From positions 1-18,749 of the forward strand of contig CALKWO010000403.1 in NCBI GenBank assembly GCA_938003875.1: a stretch of DNA of 18,749 nt. Reading direction: 5' to 3'. The notes below the pieces were generated by a model. That model saw only the letters and a program-made list of their open reading frames with translations, had not been told where the DNA came from and did no database searches. This document shows, piece by piece, positions 1 to 6,549 of the stretch (position 1 is its first letter; each line of letters begins with the position of its first letter). This stretch comes from an uncultured bacterium (GTDB lineage: Bacteria; Planctomycetota; Uabimicrobiia; Uabimicrobiales; JABWCH01). The position numbers and the translations under genes were made by a program.

Positions 1-17
1 TAGAAGCATTTTTTAGG

Positions 18-38
18 ACCACTAGCAGAGCTAGTGGT
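18..38. repeat. Perfect 9-bp inverted repeat (hairpin) upstream of the first gene
   Basis: ACCACTAGC and GCTAGTGGT face each other across an AGA loop, followed by only TTT. It could be a weak terminator for a gene ending before the window, or a leader hairpin for the acetyltransferase gene. The T run is too short to call it a terminator with confidence. Confidence 0.5.
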
Positions 39-75
39 TTATGAAGAATAATTAATTTTCAAAAAGGAGAAAAAT

Positions 76-1683
76 ATGGTCATGATTCGACTGATTCAGG
101 AAAATGATATAGAGAATGTAATTGAATTATATAAAGTAGTTTATGGTGATGATTTCCCTTTTAAAGAATTTTATGATGCTAGCTGGATCAAAAAAGGTGT
201 ATTCAATGAAAATATCAGATGGTTTGTCGCGCAAACCGAAGAAGGTAAAATTCTTGGTTCTGCTGCTGTGATGCTAGACTCTGGAGGTTATAATGATCTG
301 ATTGGAGAATTTGGCAGGCTTGTAGTTCACCCAGAGGCACGAAATTTGAATTTAGGCAGCAAACTTTTCGATGCATTGCTTGAAGCTTCTTCTCCTTATA
401 TCGACTTTGGATTTGGGGAATGCCGTACCGCCCATACAGGTGCTCAAAAAATATTAAAACGCGCTGGCTTTGGCATAGTCGGTATCGAGCCACATCCTTA
501 TCGTTTAGGAAGTGTCCGTGAAAGTATGCTTTTTGTTTGTCGTTTGATGGGTAATGCTTATAAGCTTCGTAAAAATAATCCAAGAGTCATTCCAGAGATA
601 CATGCACTAGGTTCTTTAGCTCTTCATAACTGCGGGATAGAAGATGATCTCATCGTAGAAAGCATAGTTGAGCCTTATCCAGTGACAAGAGATCCAGATG
701 TGCATCTTGCCCCTTTAGATAACGATCAGATATATCGCCTATTGAGATTGAGCCGAGGGAATCGCGAATTTCCCGATATTTTTGGAAACTGCAAGCTGGA
801 ATACGGCTTTCTCAAATTAAAATCTCATGCAGGGCAATATCTGGTACTCTATCGAGGGAAGTCCATTGTTGGCGGACTTGGCTATGTTTGGGATGAAATA
901 GATTTAAAGATAAAGGTTTTTGAGGTTATTTCTGCTGAGGCTAACACAAAAGGCGCGATCATAGAAATGGGACTTCAGTATATAGAGAAAACATATAGCC
1001 CTGCTTATATCCAATTTGATGTCAACGCACATTCGCCAAGAATGCAACGCACTCTATGTCATCTAGGATTTGCTCCTGTCGCCTACTGCCCATCCATGGT
1101 GTATGCAGATGGAGAAAGATTGGATGTGATCAAGATGGTTAAGCTTTTCATCCCCTTGAGACTAGACCAGGCGAAATTGATAGATGAAGCCTTACCCATC
1201 AAAAAAGTGGTCGAAGATTTGTTGATAAAACAAGCGCGTGGGGTGGAAATTGACGAAATTTCCAGGCAGGTTGTTCTTTTCCAGGGCATGACAGATGTAC
1301 AGATAGGATATCTTTGCTCTGTTTGCAAAGAGGTTCCGTATGCCCATGGTGAATGGGTTTTTCGGACAGGAGAAAAAGATCGCACTTTGTTTATTGTGCT
1401 GGATGGAGAAATAGAAATTATCACAGAAAAATTAGATCGTACCATCGCCATATTGGGCAAAGGAGAAACAGTAGGAGAGATGGCCTTGATTGAAGACTTG
1501 CCCCGTTCCGCCTCTGTGCGTTGCCGTAGAGATTCCAGGCTGGCGTTGATTAAAGCAAAAGATTTCGAATCACTCATCATCCGCGATCCAGAGCTAGGCC
1601 TCATTGTTTATAGAAATATGGCAAAAAGCCTTAGCAAAAGACTTCGTAGCACCGATACAAAATTGGAAAATAGAGATACATAA
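76..1683 (+). CDS. GNAT-type acetyltransferase with C-terminal cyclic-nucleotide-binding domain
   Basis: This cytoplasmic protein of 535 aa has no signal peptide. Residues 1-140 are a GNAT acetyltransferase fold: residues 79-101 read as motif A (a GRLVVHPEARN strand, then RNLNLGSKL), the acetyl-CoA pyrophosphate-binding turn. A second GNAT-like half lies at about 205-355, ending in a typical 'RMQRTLCHLGF' helix-strand. Residues 400-525 are a CRP/PKA-type cyclic-nucleotide-binding domain. Its phosphate-binding cassette is at 467-481 (GEMALIEDLPRSASV), with Glu468 for the ribose and Arg477 for the cyclic phosphate both present. There is no DNA-binding HTH after the domain, so it is not a transcription factor. 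The ATG at 76 has AGGAGA five bases upstream; the next in-frame ATG (82) is less well placed. I infer cAMP/cGMP-gated acetylation of an unknown small molecule or protein lysine. Domain calls are firm; the substrate is unknown. Confidence 0.9.
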   Translation: MVMIRLIQENDIENVIELYKVVYGDDFPFKEFYDASWIKKGVFNENIRWFVAQTEEGKILGSAAVMLDSGGYNDLIGEFGRLVVHPEARNLNLGSKLFDALLEASSPYIDFGFGECRTAHTGAQKILKRAGFGIVGIEPHPYRLGSVRESMLFVCRLMGNAYKLRKNNPRVIPEIHALGSLALHNCGIEDDLIVESIVEPYPVTRDPDVHLAPLDNDQIYRLLRLSRGNREFPDIFGNCKLEYGFLKLKSHAGQYLVLYRGKSIVGGLGYVWDEIDLKIKVFEVISAEANTKGAIIEMGLQYIEKTYSPAYIQFDVNAHSPRMQRTLCHLGFAPVAYCPSMVYADGERLDVIKMVKLFIPLRLDQAKLIDEALPIKKVVEDLLIKQARGVEIDEISRQVVLFQGMTDVQIGYLCSVCKEVPYAHGEWVFRTGEKDRTLFIVLDGEIEIITEKLDRTIAILGKGETVGEMALIEDLPRSASVRCRRDSRLALIKAKDFESLIIRDPELGLIVYRNMAKSLSKRLRSTDTKLENRDT

Positions 1684-1736
1684 CCCGGATAAACAGGAAA
1701 AGCATTTTATGACAAATTTCACGAATGACCGAATGG

Positions 1737-1756
1737 CACGAATGGTATCATTCGTG
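1737..1756. repeat. 8-bp perfect inverted repeat CACGAATG/CATTCGTG
   Basis: The arms CACGAATG and CATTCGTG flank a 4-nt GTAT loop. Related half-sites (CACGAATG at 1720-1727 and CGAATGG at 1730-1736) lie just upstream, so this is a small cluster of CGAATG motifs. It sits 54 bases after the acetyltransferase stop. It could be a transcript-end hairpin or a repeat remnant. Confidence 0.55.
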
Positions 1757-1990
1757 ATTTCAATATTTTTCTTTCCGTCCGTGAAAAATCTTTACACCTT
1801 TACACGAGATTCACTCGTAAGTGACTAAAGTCATGTAATGTAATGTCAAAAATTTTTGATGCTCGACCGATAAGGATTAAGATGGGCGTAACTGGTATTG
1901 CGCTCAAGCAGAGACTTCAGTGTAACCAATATTTTTCACCACGAAGAACACGAATTAAGATAAGATTACAGCTTACGCATGGGAAAAATT

Positions 1991-2115
1991 GCCTCCGAAG
2001 GAGGCTAACTTGCTGTATAGGAAATTATAGTTTTAGTGATAAATGCACTTTAAGCTATATTCCAAATCTTAGCCCCGAAGGGGCGAAATATAATAGCCAG
2101 GGGCAACGCCCCTGG
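1991..2115. repeat. Cluster of three short GC hairpins
   Basis: Three perfect hairpins with three-base loops occur in series: GCCTCC-GAA-GGAGGC at 1991-2005, GCCCC-GAA-GGGGC at 2072-2084, and CCAGGGGC-AAC-GCCCCTGG at 2097-2115. The last two are joined by an AT-rich linker (GAAATATAATAG). The GC-rich stems stand out from the AT-rich surroundings. This looks like a REP/BIME-type intergenic element. No coding role is apparent. Confidence 0.65.
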
Positions 2116-2133
2116 TAATTTGTCTATATTTTT

Positions 2134-2820
2134 TTACTCTTGCTTCATTGATATAATATTGTTCTTCCTGTCCTCATCATAAATCGTTTCCCATGAGAGA
2201 ATAGAAAGTTGATGGTTGGTAATCATCAATTGCTTGTAAAGAGTTTTCAGAATTTCTGCCCTGGCTCTCTCTTTTGCTATTTTTGCAATTTCGGGCAAGG
2301 CTTCTATAGATTTGATGCGATACTTAGAAGAAAATTTTTTCCTGGCAATCGCCTGGGAAAGTGTCTGTTTTATTTCTGCAATAGTAAGTTCAGCATACAA
2401 ATAATAGTATTCTGCTCTCACAATGTCTTTCCCTATTTTTTGGGTTTCTTTCGCCTCTCGCTCTGTAAGCCTATATTTTTGGAAATAGGATTCCTGAACC
2501 CGTTTTTCCAACAAGGAAGTTTTCTGTTCCTGGGTTGCTACAATGGGTAAAAGATAGGGAGTATTTTCTTGTAACAACATATCATAAAATAGATTCGTAC
2601 AATTTTCTAATTTTTTCTCTCCTTGTTCATAAAATTTTTCTGCAAGTCGGATAGCAAAAAGCCATGCCCCTTCTGGATTTTTTATATAATTTTTTTCTTC
2701 TATATCATAGAATTGAATGATTCCAGAAGAAAGTTGTAAAGGAGGCAATGTAGACTTAGGTTTTGTAGAGCAGGAGATCAAAAGGCAGATAAATAGAAAA
2801 AAAATATATTTTGATATCAT
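2134..2820 (-). CDS. Predicted lipoprotein of unknown function
   Basis: A 228-aa protein with a short Lys-containing N-terminus, a hydrophobic stretch and a lipobox L14-I-S-C17, so it is probably lipid-anchored after signal peptidase II cleavage. The mature part is mostly charged and helical, with Glu/Lys-rich stretches that could form coiled coil at about 70-200. I recognise no enzymatic motif or family. Its start codon overlaps the stop of the membrane-protein gene upstream (ATGA, 2817-2820), so the two are almost certainly co-translated and may act together at the membrane. The gene is convergent with the acetyltransferase across the hairpin-rich spacer. Reading frame and lipoprotein nature are well supported; function is unknown. 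Confidence 0.8.
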   Translation of the reverse strand: MISKYIFFLFICLLISCSTKPKSTLPPLQLSSGIIQFYDIEEKNYIKNPEGAWLFAIRLAEKFYEQGEKKLENCTNLFYDMLLQENTPYLLPIVATQEQKTSLLEKRVQESYFQKYRLTEREAKETQKIGKDIVRAEYYYLYAELTIAEIKQTLSQAIARKKFSSKYRIKSIEALPEIAKIAKERARAEILKTLYKQLMITNHQLSILSWETIYDEDRKNNIISMKQE

Positions 2821-3479
2821 TGTTTAGCCTGTTTTGGAAAAAAAGTATGAAGATATTTTAAACAAGATCCAGCCATTAGATAAACGATACAAGCTATCCG
2901 AAAATCAGGATAGCGAAAAACACCGAGATACGATGCGATAGGGTAGACTTCATAAAAAAATTTTCCTCGTATGTAATCGTAACCAGGAAAAAAAAGGCTT
3001 ACCAGGACAATAGGATTCAGATAGAGAACCAGCCCAGAAAAAGTTTCCCCCGCATTTTTTATAAAAAATATATTTCCAAAAGAAAACGAAAAGAAAAGAA
3101 GAAATAGCAATAAATGGCAAGGAAAAAATTGTTTCAAGAACGACTTTAGCATACTAAGAAAAAAAAGATAGGCAACCAGGAAAGACCACAGGGAAAGAAA
3201 GCTTGGCATGATATTCGAATCCCATCCAGCCCATCTGCCGATAAGACAATAATCCAGACAAATCCCTCCTGAAATGCCCGCTATTCCTGCAATTAAAACA
3301 CTATAAGATTGACAGGCGCAAGCCATTATCCAGAAAAAAGCAGCATAAACCATCAAAAAGGTGTGAAATCTTACAAATAAAATGGGATTAGAAAAACCAG
3401 GTAAAATCAGAAATAAAAGCAGGGAAAAGAAAAAAAATACTATCATTGGTGGGAAAAAGCAAAGAATATATTTTTTCAT
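2817..3479 (-). CDS. Multispanning membrane protein of unknown function
   Basis: This 220-aa protein is very rich in Phe, Leu and Ile, with six or seven hydrophobic segments (roughly 7-30, 36-58, 60-80, 95-115, 118-139, 145-165 and 197-213). There are no recognisable transporter or enzyme motifs. Cysteines are scattered in the membrane segments, with none in a heme or Fe-S pattern. An AAAGGCGA-like ribosome site precedes the ATG at 3479. The stop overlaps the start of the lipoprotein gene by ATGA, giving a coupled pair. It diverges from the redox cluster starting at 3715 and could share a regulatory region with it, but a functional link is only a guess. Confidence 0.8.
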   Translation of the reverse strand: MKKYILCFFPPMIVFFFFSLLLFLILPGFSNPILFVRFHTFLMVYAAFFWIMACACQSYSVLIAGIAGISGGICLDYCLIGRWAGWDSNIMPSFLSLWSFLVAYLFFLSMLKSFLKQFFPCHLLLFLLFFSFSFGNIFFIKNAGETFSGLVLYLNPIVLVSLFFPGYDYIRGKFFYEVYPIASYLGVFRYPDFRIACIVYLMAGSCLKYLHTFFPKQAKQ

Positions 3480-3626
3480 AGATCGCCTTTTTGTTTCAGC
3501 CAGAAAACCCCGCTCTCTGGGTTCGTTCAGAGGATTGTGTTTTTATTTCAAAGAATTTTTCTTGCAAAGATGATCAAATATGATACCATAAGGCTAAGGA
3601 AAAAGAAATCTTTTTTTAAAAAAGGG

Positions 3627-3650
3627 TGTGATAGACTTTATTCTATCACA
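3627..3650. repeat. 9-bp perfect palindrome in the divergent intergenic region
   Basis: TGTGATAGA and TCTATCACA flank a 6-nt loop (CTTTAT). It lies between the divergent membrane-protein gene and the redox cluster, 65 bases before the latter. It could be an operator. Read on the minus strand, the stem is followed by CCC and a run of six T, which is the form of an intrinsic terminator. It is not a CRP site: the TGTGA and TCACA half-sites are 14 bp apart instead of 6. Confidence 0.55.
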
Positions 3651-3714
3651 GGATGTTGGATGGTCGGGCCGCCATCTTGTAAATCAAGTGTAACTTTCTT
3701 TCAAGGAAGATGAC

Positions 3715-4029
3715 ATGACAGACCAAAATCCAACGCAGGAAACACCCTTAAGCGGGTGTTTTGTTCGCCTTTTCTGGATGATGTTTGGTAATCTACTTCT
3801 TGTAATTTTCTTTCTTCTCATCCTTAGAGATCGCGCCCTGTTTTCTTATGTGGATATACTATACTGGGCAACTGTAGCTGCCTTAGTCGCTGTTCGCTAT
3901 ATTGATATAAAACATTTTCATGGTGATACAGTGAATGGCAAACCAGCAACCATGAAGGATTGGCTCCGCTATAGTATTACCATATTCGCTATTGCCTCTG
4001 CTATATGGGGATGTGGACACTGGCTCTGA
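3715..4029 (+). CDS. Small three-helix membrane protein, first gene of redox cluster
   Basis: A 104-aa protein with three hydrophobic segments (about 18-40, 45-62 and 86-103), a polar N-terminus and a cytoplasm-like loop at 62-84 containing 'HFHGDTVNGKPATMKDW'. I recognise no named family. AAGGAAG sits seven bases before the ATG. It is followed after 24 bases by the FMN-binding membrane protein and then the multiheme cytochrome, all on the same strand, so it probably belongs to the same membrane redox complex or its assembly. That role is inferred from position alone. Confidence 0.75.
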   Translation: MTDQNPTQETPLSGCFVRLFWMMFGNLLLVIFFLLILRDRALFSYVDILYWATVAALVAVRYIDIKHFHGDTVNGKPATMKDWLRYSITIFAIASAIWGCGHWL

Positions 4030-4053
4030 TTCTTTATAGAAAAAGAAGCACAT

Positions 4054-4746
4054 ATGACGATTCTAAAAAAAAATAAAACTCTACGAAACAGTCTGGCTCT
4101 TTGTGCTTTTTTGAGTGGGCTGGCAACATTATTTCCTAATCATCATGTATTGCATTCCAGTCTTTTAGGATATAATGCGCTTTGCCCTTTTGTTCCAATG
4201 AGTACAGCCCTTCTTTGGGGATTTGCTGGTTTTCTCTGGTTACAGCCTATACGAATGAGAAACCGTAAGCCAGGGAAGGGATGTATATATACTTTTTCCA
4301 TTATGCTTTTTATTTATGGAATGATTCATTCTGGCTATTTGGGCATGATTGGACTCTTGAGCTGGGAAGGAGATAGCTTTCCACCGATTGACCTCTCAGA
4401 AATGGCAGATGGCTTATATACAGGAAAAAGCAATAACATAGGAAAAAAGGTCGTAATGCAAATCGAGGTCAAAGAAAAAAAAATAGTTGCCATCAAAACC
4501 ATTTCTATTGGACATGCTTCTACTTTTGGGCAGGAGGCCTTTAAACATTTACCTGAGAGAATATTGAAAGCACAAAGCATAAAAGTAGATAGCGTGACAG
4601 GGGCAAGCCATTCTTGTAAGCAAATCAAAGCTGCCATCTATAATGCACTACAAGGGCATTCTTCTGATGGTGAAAAGACTTATACAACATCTCATCTACA
4701 AAAAAATAAAAAATTTTTCAGGAAGAGAAATGGCAGACTACAATGA
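4054..4746 (+). CDS. Membrane-anchored FMN-binding domain protein (RnfG/NqrC/NosR-type FMN_bind)
   Basis: This 230-aa protein has hydrophobic N-terminal segments at about 12-28, 40-65 and 78-102, followed by an FMN_bind domain (about 115-205). The domain begins 'MADGLYTGKSNNIGKK' and ends with the flavinylation motif D179-S-V-T-G-A-S185. In RnfG, NqrC and NosR relatives, ApbE attaches FMN by a phosphoester bond to the last Ser/Thr of this motif, here Ser185. The domain should face the periplasm. The role is single-electron transfer between membrane carriers and, given the next gene, a multiheme cytochrome. The stop overlaps the cytochrome start by ATGA, so the two are translationally coupled. 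No apbE lies in the window. The C-terminal tail after 205 is Lys-rich and specific to this protein. The domain call is firm; electron-transfer direction is unknown. Confidence 0.88.
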   Translation: MTILKKNKTLRNSLALCAFLSGLATLFPNHHVLHSSLLGYNALCPFVPMSTALLWGFAGFLWLQPIRMRNRKPGKGCIYTFSIMLFIYGMIHSGYLGMIGLLSWEGDSFPPIDLSEMADGLYTGKSNNIGKKVVMQIEVKEKKIVAIKTISIGHASTFGQEAFKHLPERILKAQSIKVDSVTGASHSCKQIKAAIYNALQGHSSDGEKTYTTSHLQKNKKFFRKRNGRLQ

Positions 4747-6347
4747 GGAAGCTGATTATTTCGATTCTATGTCTGCTATGCCTTTCCTGCACAGATACAA
4801 TTTCTTTACAGGCAAATTCCACCAGGCCAGAAAAAAAGGTGCCTGTGAATCCAATTCTGTGTTCGCAAGGCAATCCTTGCTTTCAGCATAGTTCTCATCT
4901 GACTTCAGGCAAAAATCAGGAATGCCTGCAATGCCATAGAGCGCAAAGCTCAGGGGGCTATAGTATTCTTTTCTCTTGCTTTCTCTGCCATATTGAAGAA
5001 AAAACAATAGACATAGAAATCGGCAGAAAAAAACGTCCTGTATTTTTTGCTTCCTTTAACCACATACCCCATCTCAAAAAAGGGGAATCTTGCACGGACT
5101 GCCATTCTTTTTCACAAGAAAGAGATATGGCTGCGGTTCCTTTTGAAACCTGCATACCATGCCACAGAGAGCATGATACTTCCTTAGCACGATACCAGGA
5201 GCAAAACTGCAATTTATGTCATATAAAAGAAAAAATTGCAATCAAAAGCCCAGTATCGTTCCTCCATTCTTCCCATATTTCTGATACCCAGAAAAGCCCG
5301 AAGGAAAAATGCCTGGAATGTCATGGAAATCTTTTGCAAAAGCATTCTGCTGATTTTATTTTATGGGAAAAATGCACTGTATGCCATACAAAAAAAAATT
5401 CTTCCAGAATATGGAGTATAGAAAACAAAGAAAAAAAGGATACCTTCTTTTTTCGGCATGAAGAGCATCTTACACAAGGGCAGTCATGCGATATATGCCA
5501 TAAAGAAAAAAAATCTGGGGAAATGGGCTTTAAAACAGAACACGCAAGTATTTATGAAAAATGTCTTTCCTGCCATCCTGATTGGAAAGTACAGAATCAT
5601 GGTAGCCTGGAAACATGCTGGAAATGCCATAATCCGAAAGCACCTGGAAAAACGCTTCTTGCTGTACCTGTGAGCAGGACAAGAACAGGAACAATCACTT
5701 TGCATTCCTTGCAAAATTTTTCTCATCATAAAATAGAAGAGCAATGTCAGAAATGCCATTTACGCGGTATTGAAAGAGAACCAAAGATAAAACAAAAAGA
5801 GTTCCTTCATTCCAATCATATAAGCAATACGATTTCACCCCAGGAAGCAAAAGAGCAATGTCTCTCCTGCCATGAAAATATAGAAAATAGCCAGAGCCAT
5901 ACCCTGAAGACATTCTCGCAAAAATCGATTTGCGATAAGTGTCATCAAGATCAGAAACTTATGTATGTGGAAAGTACCATTTTTCTTTCACGTCCTTTGT
6001 TCCACCACAAAGACCATACCAAAACAGAAAAACAGTGCCTTTCCTGTCATACAATAGGCTCTAACAAAAAAATCACGGCCAACCAGGATTGCAAGATATG
6101 CCATGACCATACAAAACCAGTCGACCCAATCCAAGAATTAAACCGATGCTTTAAGTGCCATAGGCCTGAAAAAATATGGCATAAGCAATCCAGACCTGGA
6201 ATAGAGAAAATTTTTTCCACAAAACCAACAATAGAACACCAAAAAACAGGCAAATGCCTTTTGTGTCATGTATCAGGCCTGGTTTCCAAAGAGCAGGATT
6301 TTATAAAAAAAATGTTATACCCAAAAAAATCTAACTATAAGAAGTAA
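4743..6347 (+). CDS. Multiheme c-type cytochrome, 17 CxxCH motifs
   Basis: This 534-aa exported protein contains 17 CxxCH heme-attachment motifs, the first (CLQCH) near residue 61 and the last (CLLCH) near residue 510. They mostly come in pairs preceded by F-x-H-x-x-H-type segments (FNHIPH, FLHSSH, FRHEEH, FLHSNH, FHHKDH). This resembles class III/c7 cytochromes with bis-His ligation, so it is probably an electron-transfer wire, not a catalytic cytochrome. The N-terminal hydrophobic segment ends in LSC16, a possible but imperfect lipobox (Cys at -3); otherwise it is a Sec signal with periplasmic release. After residue 512 the C-terminus is a short Lys-rich tail with no membrane anchor. The ATG overlaps the stop of the FMN_bind gene (ATGA), strongly suggesting both serve one electron-transfer chain. 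Family is certain; partner and terminal acceptor are unknown. Confidence 0.93.
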   Translation: MRKLIISILCLLCLSCTDTISLQANSTRPEKKVPVNPILCSQGNPCFQHSSHLTSGKNQECLQCHRAQSSGGYSILFSCFLCHIEEKTIDIEIGRKKRPVFFASFNHIPHLKKGESCTDCHSFSQERDMAAVPFETCIPCHREHDTSLARYQEQNCNLCHIKEKIAIKSPVSFLHSSHISDTQKSPKEKCLECHGNLLQKHSADFILWEKCTVCHTKKNSSRIWSIENKEKKDTFFFRHEEHLTQGQSCDICHKEKKSGEMGFKTEHASIYEKCLSCHPDWKVQNHGSLETCWKCHNPKAPGKTLLAVPVSRTRTGTITLHSLQNFSHHKIEEQCQKCHLRGIEREPKIKQKEFLHSNHISNTISPQEAKEQCLSCHENIENSQSHTLKTFSQKSICDKCHQDQKLMYVESTIFLSRPLFHHKDHTKTEKQCLSCHTIGSNKKITANQDCKICHDHTKPVDPIQELNRCFKCHRPEKIWHKQSRPGIEKIFSTKPTIEHQKTGKCLLCHVSGLVSKEQDFIKKMLYPKKSNYKK

Positions 6348-6425
6348 GGAATCAGGATTAAATAACTTATCCATTTCGATGATAAAGATTATAAGAGCAA
6401 TAAAAAAAGTTAGTTCTTTCCCTCA

Positions 6426-6473
6426 GGCTGAAGCCGTGCTATTACATAGCACAGCTTAGCATGCACAGGCTTC
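6426..6473. repeat. Imperfect palindromic element before tilS
   Basis: AAGCCGTGCTAT (6431-6442) pairs with ATAGCACAGCTT (6446-6457) with one mismatch and a TAC loop. GGCT-GA-AGCC at 6426-6435 and GGCTTC at 6468-6473 offer alternative pairings. It looks like a decayed dispersed palindrome of the AGGCTGAAGCC type. The rest of the 202-base gap (6348-6549) shows nothing recognisable apart from the tilS ribosome site. Confidence 0.5.
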
Positions 6474-6549
6474 TTTTCATGTATGCCGATTGTGTTATAG
6501 AAGTTAAAAATGGGGAAGTTATTGAATTCTCGTTACTAAGGAATCCATT

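Larger units (their letters stand above)
1684..2133. other. Hairpin-rich intergenic region between convergent genes
   Basis: There is no credible gene in these 450 bases: the plus-strand open frames at 1604-1828 and 1843-2118 have no ribosome site and a composition unlike the neighbouring genes. The region holds an 8-bp inverted repeat at 1737-1756, an ACCACGAAGAACACGAA-like stretch near 1939-1955, and a string of three short strong hairpins at 1991-2115. Dispersed repeats of this type often accumulate between convergent genes. The hairpins may serve as bidirectional transcription stops for the acetyltransferase and the lipoprotein, but no T-tract terminator is clear. Confidence 0.6.

Noticed and set aside
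1083..1604. Minus-strand open frame of 173 codons inside the acetyltransferase gene
   Set aside because: It lies wholly antisense to a gene with clear domains and has Ser/Thr-rich composition typical of a shadow frame.
1604..2118. Two plus-strand open frames after the acetyltransferase
   Set aside because: No ribosome sites. The first overlaps the acetyltransferase end, and the second runs through hairpin repeats.
3627..3650. CRP-binding site
   Set aside because: TGTGA and TCACA half-sites are present, but with 14 bases between them instead of 6.
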